A stretch of DNA of 35,412 bases from CADEEN01 sp963740395 (GTDB taxonomy: Bacteria; Pseudomonadota; Gammaproteobacteria; Burkholderiales; Burkholderiaceae_C): assembly GCA_963740395.1 (NCBI GenBank), contig CAVUEP010000014.1, positions 1 to 35,412 on the forward strand, in the 5' to 3' direction. This document shows positions 7,946 to 16,257 of the stretch, in pieces. The notes beneath the pieces are model-generated. The model did no database searches, was not told the DNA's origin, and worked only from the letters and a program-made list of their open reading frames with translations. The stretch's first letter is position 1; the number at the start of each line of letters is the position of its first letter. The position numbers were made by a program, and so were the translations under genes.

Positions 7946-9411
7946 TCAAAGAATCTTGAACGAACCCGGCTCCGGCGCCGCCTCATGCTGCGGTGGTGAC
8001 GATGCGGCTTGCCGGCGTAGTGCTTCTGGATGCCGCGGATCCAGTCGCGGGCGCGGATGTTGAGCTTGAAGTTGTCGTCCATCGAGCGCCCGCGCGTGAT
8101 CAGGATGCCCAGGTCGGCGCCTTCGTAGCGGTAGTCGCCGGGGCCGGTGATGCGCATGAAGAAGGCCTCGCGCTCGCTGTCGATGGCGCGGCGCTCGTAG
8201 TCGAAGCGCTGGTAGCCGACGGTGCCGTCCTCGCTCATGCGGTAGATGCCGGTGGCCGGTGCATGCGTGACCTGGTCGATGCTGGTCCTCGGTGTACTTG
8301 ATGACCACCTGCGACCAGTTGTCGATGAAGTGCGGCTGCGCCCAGCGGTCGTTCATCTCGCGCACGTTCAGGTCGAACGGCACGCCGGAGAACTCGAGCA
8401 GGTGGAACATGAACAGCGGCGCGTCGGCATAGGCGAACGCGGCGTGGTTGGTCATCGGGCTGGCGCCGCAGATGCGCGGGTTCAGCTCGCCCAGGTAGAC
8501 CTCGCCGTTGTCCTGGTCGATCAGGAAGTCGACGTCGAAGTAGCCGCGGTAGCCTTCCTCGAGCAACTGGTTGCCGAAGTTCTCGGCCATCGCACGCGCC
8601 TTCAGCCGCACGCCCTCGCGTGAAGGCGCCGGGGAAGACCTCGTTGCCGCACCAGCCGCCCTTGTAGGGCGTCAGTTCCTTGGCGCCGACGACTTCGGTC
8701 AGCAGCGGACCGACCACGGTGCCCGACTGCGTGGCGCACGCTTCGAGCGTGGCGCCGCGGCAGTTGATGCGCTTCATGATCTTGACTTCGGGGTCGTTGA
8801 CGATCTCGTCCTTGTGCTTGTTGAAATCGTCTTCGCTGGCAATGAAGAAGGTGGTGTGCCCCGAGTCACCGTAGGCCGACTGGATCACGAGGTCATGGCC
8901 CAGGCCTGTGCGGTCGCAGATCTGCTGCAGGTGCTTGTAGCTCTCCACCTTCTCCAGCGCGTTCGGCACCGAAGGCACGCCGGCCTTGTTGCCGATGCGC
9001 ACGGTTTCCATCTTGTTGTCGCAGCGCTGGCGCAGCTTGGCGGGCGGAAACCAGATGTCCAGGCCGATCTCCTTGGCACAGTGCCTCGGTCTTCTCGTCG
9101 AACATCAGGAAGGTGGCCACGGGATTGCCGCCGCGGCGCTCGATCATGTCGACCACGTCCTTGTGCTGCAGCAGGTGGTTGGTGATGTCCTCGATCGACT
9201 CGAATTCGTCGTGCGGCGTCTCGGGCGGCACGAACACGTTCGGATGCCGGCCATCGAAGCAGTCGATGTAGCTGATGTATTTGAAGCGGTTGACCCAGCG
9301 GTCCAGGCCCAGCAGGTTGAAGTTGGTCGCGCTGATGAAGTAGATCGGCCGCTCGTTGCGGTGGAACATCAGCTTGAGGTCGGAGATGGTCTTGACTTTG
9401 TGTTGGCTCAT
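7946..9411 (-). CDS. ATP-grasp ligase, orphan, biotin carboxylase-like (at least four frame breaks)
   Basis: About 485 residues when breaks near 9083, 8628, 8286 and about 8000 are corrected. The central nucleotide-binding part carries LVIQSAYGDSGHTTFFIA, and the metal-binding end of the ATP-grasp fold is VYLGELNPRICGASPMTN. Databases tend to label such proteins biotin carboxylase, but no biotin carrier or carboxyltransferase is nearby and the N-terminal domain (FHRNERPIYFISATNFNLLG) is not that of AccC. The general chemistry is carboxylate activation by ATP and ligation to an amine or thiol. Its ATG overlaps the stop of the decarboxylase gene (ATGA, 9408-9411), showing translational coupling. 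The C-terminal end is uncertain: I take the TGA at 7946, reached after a frame change near 8000. Confidence 0.8.
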
Positions 9412-12308
9412 GATTCGATCCTTGAAGTCGTGGTGGCGGGCGCGGCGTCGACCTGCTGCCCGGCGGGCTTGGAGACGGTCTGGCCGCTGCGTTCGACCGG
9501 GTAGGCGGCGCGCCCGGCTTCGGCCAGCGCGGCGCGCGCGGCCGTCATCTCACCGACGCGGGCCAGCGCCGATGCATTGAAGATGCGGAATCCCAGTTCG
9601 GGCCGGAAGCCGTGGATCTCGCGCACGTCCAGGGCGGCCATGAATTGCAGGATGGCGGCACTGATCACCTGGCCCGGTACCAGGATCGGAAAGCCCGGCG
9701 GGTAGGGGATCACGAACAAGGCCGACACCAGTTCGCGCCCGGACTTGATGGCCTTGGCCGCCTCGTCCATGTCGATGTACTCGCAGTTGTCATCGTCGTA
9801 GCTGAGGAAGAAGGCGGTGCGGATGAGCCCATCGCGCGTGGGCGCCTTGCCCTCGCCGCTGCTGACGCGGAAGGCGCCGTGAAAGGAGGAGAAGTCGGGC
9901 AGCGGAGGTTGCTCGAGGGTGAGCGAGCGCACGCGCTTGTCGTGGATGCGACGTTCAATGGCGCTCATGTCGGAGACGCGGCGGTCGATGTCGCGCGCGA
10001 TCTTGACCAGCACCTCGATCAGGTAGGCCACGGCCGAGCGGGTGCTGCCGATGTTTGTCATGAACAGCACGGTATTGCGCGAGGTCTTGTTGATCTGGAT
10101 CCCGTACTTGTCCATCAGGTAGACGTTCTTGAACGTGTCGCCGTCGACGCCGGTGGCACCGATGGCCAGCGTGGCGCGCGAGGGGTCGAGCGCGAACTCG
10201 TCGGTGCGCCAGGCCGCCTCCATGTTGTTCCAGCCGCTATTGGCGTCGTAGTAGCTTTCGACGCCCGACTCACGGTACTGCGGCGGCACCAGGTCGCCCA
10301 CGCGCAGGAAGCGCATGTACTTCTTCAGCAGCGGGTGGTGCATCACCTGCTCGCGCAGGGTCATTGCCAGCTCCAACTGGCGCTGCACCAGCTCATAGCC
10401 TTCGAGTTCGACCTGGCGACGGCCGACGTCGAGCGAGGCCAGGATCTGGTAGTTGGGCGAGGTCGAGGTGTGGGTCATGTAGGCCTCATGGAAGGCCTCC
10501 TCAGCCTTGTCCTTGAAGTCCTGGTCCCAGACGTGGATCATCGAGCCCTGGCGCAGAGACGTCAGCGTCTTGTGCGTCGAATGCGTGGCGTAGACGCGCA
10601 CGCGTGCCTTGGCCGGGTCGGGCAGCAGGCGCGTATTCAGTAGGCGTTCGTCGTCATCCCAGGCTTCGGGCGGCATCTCTGCCTGGAAGGCAGCGTAGCG
10701 GGCCGCGTACTCGGGCGTCTGCAGGTTCTCGCACAGGCGCTTGGCGGTGGCCATGCCGGTGCGCTGGCGGTACACGGGGTGGCAGCAGGCAAAGGCAAAC
10801 CAGGCTTCGTCCCACAGGAAGACGAGGTCGGGCTTGATGGCCAGGCACTCCATCATGACCCGCTCGACGTCGTAGACGATGCCGTCGAAGGTGCAGTTGG
10901 TGAGCAGCAGCAGCCGCACGCGGTTGAGCGTGCCGGCCTTCTTGAAGTCGAGCAGGGTCTGCTTGATGTGGCGGATCGGCACCGCGCCGTACATCGAGTA
11001 CTCGTCCAACGGGTACGAGTCGAGGTAGGCGACCTGCGCCCCGGCCAGGACCAGGCCGTAGTGGTGCGACTTGTGGCAGTTGCGGTCGACGAGCACGATG
11101 TCGTCGGGTCGCACCAGCGCCTGCACGACGATCTTGTTGGCCGTGCTGGTGCCGTTGGTGGCGAAGTAGGTGCGCCGCGCGCCGAAGGCGCGTGCGGCGT
11201 ACTCCTGCGCCTTCTTCAGCGGGCCCACCGGGTCGAGCAGGGAGTCAAGGCCGCCCGAGGTGGCCGAGGTCTCGGCCATGAAGAGGTTCATGCCGTAGAA
11301 CTGCAGCAGGTCGCCGATCCAGTTGCTGTTCATGATCGACTTGCCGCGCGCCAGCGGCAGCGCGTGGAAGACGCCGGTGGGTTGCTTGGCGTACTCGCGC
11401 AGCGCATTGAAGAACGGCGTGCGGTGGCGCTCTTCGATGCCGCGCATGATCGAGCTGTAGAGCTCGGTGTGGTCTTCCTCGCGGAAGAAGACGCGCTTGA
11501 AGGTGTCGCCGACGCGCGCCGCCACGTCTTCGACATTCATGTCGGTGACGAGGTACAAGTCCAGCTCGGGCCGCAGCGACGCGATCTGGCGTCCCAGCAG
11601 CAGGCCGCGCTCGGATTCGGCCATCGACTCGATGCTGTCGTCGACGCTGTCGAGGAAGCGGCGCAGCGTGTCGCTGGGATAGACCGAGCGGAAGGGGAAG
11701 CCGTGGCGCACGACCACGGCCTGCAGGTTGAAGTTGACGAGCGTGGCGATCAGCGCGTCTTCGAAGCTGGGCACGACAACAACGTCGAAGACGAAGCCGT
11801 CATCGGCGCTGCGCTTGCGCTGTACGCGACGGCGCAGTGCGTCCTCCTCGGCGGCCGACATCTCGTCGACGATCAGGACCTCGAAGTAGGGGCGCGAGAG
11901 CTGCGCCTGGCGCTCGCTGTCGGTCTCGATCTGCGAGGGCCCGTCGCCCTCGACCGAGCTGGCTGCACTCTCATGGCGGTAAGTCTGGGCTGCCAGCATG
12001 CGGTGGATGCGGCGCGCCGCCTGGTGCGCGCGCATGAACTCACCGCGCTCGATCCAGGTGGCCAGCTCGGTGAAGACACGGCCGCCCGGAAAGGCCCAGT
12101 AGCTCTCGATCGGCGCCAGGCCCTTGGCGAGCTGTCGCACCCGCTCATTGCAAACGGTCCAGTCGGCGTGGTCGCGCGCCATCTCGGACAGACGACTGAG
12201 TTCGTCGACCATCCCGATCCAGCTGTCGGCACGCATGTCCCAGACGCTGCGGTGGCGGCTGATGGATTCGGCAGTCACGGCACCTGCCGCAGGCTTCTTC
12301 TTGCTCAT
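9408..12308 (-). CDS. Orn/Lys/Arg-type PLP decarboxylase, long form (966 residues)
   Basis: The uninterrupted frame starts at MSKKKPAAG, chosen for GAAAGGA just upstream; a further 25 codons upstream in frame lack support. Residues 1-130 are an extra N-terminal region. A response-regulator-like wing domain follows (from about 140, YFEVLIVDEMSAAEEDALRR). The fold-type I PLP core begins near 340 with the ATNGTSTANK cofactor loop, Asp500 in WDEAWFAFACCHP and the Schiff-base Lys580 in THSTHKTLTSLRQGSMIHV. The C-terminal domain holds VIPYPPGFPILVPGQ. The family decarboxylates arginine, lysine or ornithine to agmatine, cadaverine or putrescine. Usual members have about 710-760 residues, so this is some 200 longer. 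The stop overlaps the ATP-grasp start. Which amino acid it uses cannot be told by eye. Confidence 0.93.
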   Translation of the reverse strand: MSKKKPAAGAVTAESISRHRSVWDMRADSWIGMVDELSRLSEMARDHADWTVCNERVRQLAKGLAPIESYWAFPGGRVFTELATWIERGEFMRAHQAARRIHRMLAAQTYRHESAASSVEGDGPSQIETDSERQAQLSRPYFEVLIVDEMSAAEEDALRRRVQRKRSADDGFVFDVVVVPSFEDALIATLVNFNLQAVVVRHGFPFRSVYPSDTLRRFLDSVDDSIESMAESERGLLLGRQIASLRPELDLYLVTDMNVEDVAARVGDTFKRVFFREEDHTELYSSIMRGIEERHRTPFFNALREYAKQPTGVFHALPLARGKSIMNSNWIGDLLQFYGMNLFMAETSATSGGLDSLLDPVGPLKKAQEYAARAFGARRTYFATNGTSTANKIVVQALVRPDDIVLVDRNCHKSHHYGLVLAGAQVAYLDSYPLDEYSMYGAVPIRHIKQTLLDFKKAGTLNRVRLLLLTNCTFDGIVYDVERVMMECLAIKPDLVFLWDEAWFAFACCHPVYRQRTGMATAKRLCENLQTPEYAARYAAFQAEMPPEAWDDDERLLNTRLLPDPAKARVRVYATHSTHKTLTSLRQGSMIHVWDQDFKDKAEEAFHEAYMTHTSTSPNYQILASLDVGRRQVELEGYELVQRQLELAMTLREQVMHHPLLKKYMRFLRVGDLVPPQYRESGVESYYDANSGWNNMEAAWRTDEFALDPSRATLAIGATGVDGDTFKNVYLMDKYGIQINKTSRNTVLFMTNIGSTRSAVAYLIEVLVKIARDIDRRVSDMSAIERRIHDKRVRSLTLEQPPLPDFSSFHGAFRVSSGEGKAPTRDGLIRTAFFLSYDDDNCEYIDMDEAAKAIKSGRELVSALFVIPYPPGFPILVPGQVISAAILQFMAALDVREIHGFRPELGFRIFNASALARVGEMTAARAALAEAGRAAYPVERSGQTVSKPAGQQVDAAPATTTSRIES

Positions 12309-12390
12309 TCGCGTCCTTTCGGTGCGCTTGGGGACGCGGCGGGGTCGCTCCGGCAGGCGCAGGGATGCCGGGCATGCCGGCACCGGTGGT

Positions 12391-13270
12391 TCATTCGGGC
12401 TTGCTCAGCGGCCCGAGCGAGTTCAGATAGGCGTTGGCCGCGGGGTCCCTGCTGTAGAGCGGGAACTCGACGTCACGGTCGCGAAAGCTCTTCAGCGGCT
12501 GGCCCAGATTGCTGCGCAGGCCATGCTCGCGCTCGCGTCGCACGCGCGCCAGGTCGACCTCGATCGGAATGATCGCCGGGCCCTGCTGGGCCTCGTGCAG
12601 CACGTAGCCCGAAGGGTCGATGACGATCGAGCGGCCGACGCCGCCGTCGCCGCTGCCGTTGATGTCGAAGAAGTAGACCTGGTTCGTGACCGCCGAGGCG
12701 CGCGCGATCGACAGCTCGACATCGCGGTCGATGGTGTCGGTCATGGTCGGGTGCAGGATCACTTCGGCGCCCATCGCCACCAGCGTGCGCGTGGTCTCCG
12801 GAAACCACATGTCGTAGCAGATCGAGACGCCGAAGCGGCCGACGTCGGGCACGTCGAAGACACAGAACTCGTTGCCGCCGGCGACGTCGCGTTCGTAGGG
12901 ACGAAACGGAAACAGCTTGCGAAAGCGCCGGATGACCTCGCCTTGCGGGTTGATCACGGAGGTGGTGTTGTAGACGACGTCGCCTGCAGGCCCCTCGACT
13001 TTCTCGAACAGCGACCCGGAGATCAGCCACAGGCCGGTTTCGCTTGGCCAGTTCGCACAGCCGGGCTTCGGTCGGGCCGGGCAGCGGCTCGGCCTCGTGG
13101 CGCGGGCCGAGCGGCTGCAAGTTCGGAGAACATCACCATGCGCACCCAGGGGAAGCGCATGCGGATGTGGCGCATGTAGTTGCCCATGCGGTCGACGTTG
13201 TCCTGAAAGGCCGCCACGCTCATCTGCACGCCGGCGATGCCGAAGGTGGTCAGGGGGGCACCACGGTCAT
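12391..13270 (-). CDS. Nitrilase-superfamily carbon-nitrogen hydrolase (three frame breaks)
   Basis: About 293 residues. The ATG at 13270 overlaps the gabD stop (ATGA). The frame then needs one more C in the run of six C at 13252-13257, and breaks again near 13115 and 13045. The catalytic triad is visible: Glu in VMFSELAAFGP, Lys in FRKLFPFRPYE and Cys in GVSICYDMWFPETTR. Early residues TTFGIAGVQMSV are the family's opening strand. Members hydrolyse amides, carbamoyl amines or nitriles; AguB (N-carbamoylputrescine amidase) and omega-amidase are relatives relevant to polyamine breakdown, but no subfamily call can be made here. It lies between gabD and the decarboxylase, 82 bases before the latter's start, all on one strand. 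Confidence 0.88.
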
Positions 13271-14731
13271 GCCTCGATCCCGGCCAGGCAGACGTACTTG
13301 ATCTCCAGGAATTCGTCCAGGCCGTACTTCGACCCCTCACGGCCCAGGCCCGACTGCTTGACGCCGCCGAAGGGTGCCTCGGCGGTCGAGATCAGCCCGG
13401 TGTTGACGCCGACCATGCCCGACTCGAGCCGCTCGGCCACGCGCATCACGCGGCCGATGTCGCGGCTGTAGAAGTACGCGGCCAGGCCGAACTCGGTGTC
13501 GTTGGCCAGGGCCAGCACTTCGTCCTCGGTGTCGAACGCGAACACCGGTGCCAGCGGGCCGAAGGTTTCCTCGCGCGCCACCAGCATCTCGGCCGTGGCG
13601 CCCGAGATCACGGTGGGCTCGAAGAACTGGCCGCCCAGCGCATGACGCTTGCCACCGGTCAGCACCTCGCCGCCCTTGGCGCGCGCATCGGCGATGTGCT
13701 CCTCGATCTTGGCCACCGCCTTGGCGTCGATCAGCGGTCCCTGGGTGACGCCGGCATCGACGCCCGAGCCGACCTTCAGCGCCTTGACCTTGGCTACGAG
13801 CTTCTCGGTGAAGGCCTTCTGCACGCCACGCTGCACATAGATGCGATTGGCGCAGACGCAGGTCTGGCCGGTGTTGCGGTACTTGGAGATCATCGCGCCT
13901 TCGACGGCGGCGTCGAGGTCGGCGTCGTCGAAGACGATGAAAGGCGCGTTGCCGCCGAGTTCGAGCGAGAGCTTCTTGATCGTGTCGGCGCATCTGGCGC
14001 ATCAGCAGTGCGGCCGACCTCGGTCGAGCCGGTGAAGGTGAGCTTGCGCACCAGCGGGTTGCGCGTCATCTCGCCGCCGATCTTGCTCGCCGAGCCGGTC
14101 AGCACCGACAGCAGGCCCTTGGGCACGCCGGCGCGCGCGGCGAGTTCGGCAAAGGCCAGCGCCGAGAAGGGCGTCTGCGTCGCGGGCTTGACCACCATCG
14201 AGCAGCCGGCGGCCAGCGCCGGGCCGGCCTTGCGGGTGAGCATCGCGGTCGGGAAGTTCCAGGGCGTGATCGCGGCCGTGGTGCCCACCGGCTGCTTGAT
14301 CGCCAGGATGCGGCGGTCGCTCAGCGGCGTCGGGATCGAGTCGCCATAGACTGCGCCGCGCTTCGTCGGCAAACCACTCGATGAACGAGGCGGCGTAGAC
14401 GATCTCGCCCTGGCCTCGGCCAGCGGCTTGCCCTGCTCGGCGGTCATGATCAGCGCCAGATCGTCGGCGTTGGCCAGCATCAGGTCGTTGAGCTTGCGCA
14501 GCACGGCCGCGCGCTCCTTGGCCGGCACGTCGCGCCCAGGCGCGCTGGGCCACGTCGGCGGCGGCGATGGCGCGCTCGGTTTCTGCCGTGCCGCACATCG
14601 GCACGCGTGCCGAGTGTCTCGCCGTTGGCCGGGTTGGTGACGGCAACGGTGCCGCCGTCGTCGGCGTCGACCCATGTGCCGGCGAGGTAGACCTGCTGCT
14701 TGAACAGGCCGGGGTCTTTGAGTTTGAGCAT
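13267..14731 (-). CDS. gabD: NAD(P)-dependent aldehyde dehydrogenase, succinate-semialdehyde type (several frame breaks)
   Basis: About 485 residues after correction of breaks near 14600, 14530, 14415, 14360 and 14010. Aldehyde dehydrogenase signatures in order: ITPWNFPTAMLTRKAGPALA (cofactor site), FTGSTEVGR, the general base Glu in LSLELGGNAPFIVFDDAD, and the catalytic Cys in NTGQTCVCANRIYVQ. PFGGVKQSGLGREGSKYG at the C-terminus is typical of GabD/DavD. It would oxidise succinate or glutarate semialdehyde to the dicarboxylate, completing the step after the adjacent transaminase. The start MLKLKDPGLF follows gabT by 17 bases, and its stop overlaps the nitrilase start. The extra bases lie at or beside codon boundaries, which points to read errors. 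The assignment GabD versus DavD is open. Confidence 0.88.
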
Positions 14732-14748
14732 CAGAGTATCTCCAGATC

Positions 14749-16062
14749 AGGCCTCGAGGGCCTTGCCGAGGATGGCCATGCCTTCTTCGAACACGGCGTC
14801 CTCGATCGTCAAGCGGGAACAGGAAGCGGATCACGTTGCCGTAGACGCCGCAGCTCAGCAGCAGCAGCCCGGCGGCCTGCGCGCGCTGGATGACGAGCTT
14901 GGTGAAGTCGGCGTCGGGCGTGCCATCGGGCTTGGCGAACTCGACCGCGACCATCGCGCCCAGGCCGCGCACCTCGACGATGGCCGGCACCTTGGCGCGA
15001 AAGGCCTCCAGGCGTTTCTTGAGCGCCTGGCCGAGCCGCTCGGCGCGTTCACTCAGCTTCTCGTCCTTGATGACGTCGAGCACGGCATGGGCCGCGGCGA
15101 TCGCCAGCGGATTGGCGGCGTAGGTGCCGCCCAGGCCGCCGGGCGCCGGTGCGTCCATGATCTCGGCGCGGCCGCAGACGGCCGACAGCGGCATGCCACC
15201 GGCCAGGCTCTTGGCCATCGTCATCAGGTCGGGCACCACACCGCAGTGCTCCATCGCGAACAGCTTGCCGGTGCGTGCAAAGCCGGTCTGGATCTCGTCG
15301 GCGATCAGCAGGATGCCGTGGCGGTCGCAGATCTTCGCGCAGCGCGCGCATGAACTCCGGCGGCATGACGTAGAAGCCGCCTTCGCCCTGGATCGGCTCG
15401 ACGATGATCGCGGCCACCTGCTCGGGCTCGATGTCGGCCTTGAAGAGCTGCTGCAGCGCCTTCAGCGAGTCTTCGACCGTCACGCCGTGCAGCGCCATCG
15501 GCGCGGGCACGTGGAAGATGCTGGCCGGGAAGGGGCCGAAGCCGGCCTTGTAGGGCGCGACCTTGCCGGTCAGCGCCATGCCCATGTAGGTGCGGCCGTG
15601 GAAGCCGCCGCTCAGCGCGATCACGCCGGGCCGGCGTGTGGCCGAGCGGGCGATCTTGATCGCGTTTTCGACCGCCTCGACGCCGGTCGTGAAGAACGCC
15701 GTCTTCTTGGCATGCTTGCCCGGTGTCAGCTGGTTCAGACGCTCGGCCAGCGCCACCGTGCTTTCGTACGGCACCACCTGGTAGGCGGTGTGCGTGAAAC
15801 GCTCGAGTTGCTCGGCAATGGCCTTGACGATGCGGGGATGGCGATGCCCGGTGTTGAGCACGGCGATGCCCGAGCCGAAGTCGATATAGCGCTGGCCTTG
15901 CACATCCCAGAGCTCGGCGTTCTGCGCGCGCTCGGTATAGATCGGAAAGCCGATGCCCACGCCGCGCGGCATGGCCGCGACGCGGCGGGCGTCGATGCTC
16001 GCGTTGGTCTTCTTGCCTGCGGCCGCGACACGCGCGGACTCGGTCTTGCTGGTGGTGTTCAT
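14749..16062 (-). CDS. gabT: 4-aminobutyrate (or 5-aminovalerate) aminotransferase (two frame breaks)
   Basis: A class III PLP aminotransferase of about 437 residues with extra bases near 15345 and 14813. Motifs: FGSGIAVLNTGHRHPRIVKA, TAFFTTGVEAVENAIKIAR (phosphate cup), SGGFHGRTYMGMALTGK, Asp in IADEIQTGFARTGK, and the PLP-binding Lys in DLMTMAKSLAGGMPLSAV. These match GABA transaminase closely. It moves the amino group of GABA (or 5-aminovalerate) to 2-oxoglutarate, giving the semialdehyde that the next gene, gabD, oxidises. The chosen start MNTTSKTES is at 16062, with a 6-bp hairpin just upstream. It is the first gene after a 195-base gap from the TRAP permease (16063-16257), a gap with no gene, and so may have its own promoter. 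Confidence 0.9.
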
Positions 16063-16076
16063 GGGGCCTCGCTGAC

Positions 16077-16092
16077 GAGCCCGTGCGGGCTC
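16077..16092. repeat. Short perfect hairpin before gabT
   Basis: GAGCCC-GTGC-GGGCTC folds into a 6-bp stem 15 bases upstream of the gabT start on the minus strand. There is no T-run, so it is not a convincing terminator. It could slow readthrough from the TRAP genes or lie in the gabT leader. Nothing else stands out in the 195-base gap. Confidence 0.35.
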
Positions 16093-16257
16093 ATAAGGGG
16101 TTGATGACGGCACCCGCTGTGCTCGCGTCGTCTGAGTGACGCGTCCAGGCATGGGTACTTGCGAAAGAGGGGGCTTCAGAGACCATGGCTGCGCCCACCC
16201 GCTGGCGCCTCGACTGCGTGTCGGGCAGTGCCAGGGAGTGAAGCAGTGCGGCGGTAG

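Noticed and set aside
7946..9411. Biotin carboxylase subunit of an acyl-CoA carboxylase
   Set aside because: No biotin carrier or carboxyltransferase nearby, and the N-terminal domain does not match AccC.
10779..12572. Long open frame on the plus strand opposite the decarboxylase gene (and similar long antisense frames opposite TRAP and gabT)
   Set aside because: They mirror codon bias of GC-rich genes on the other strand, show no family motifs, and overlap genes with clear active sites.
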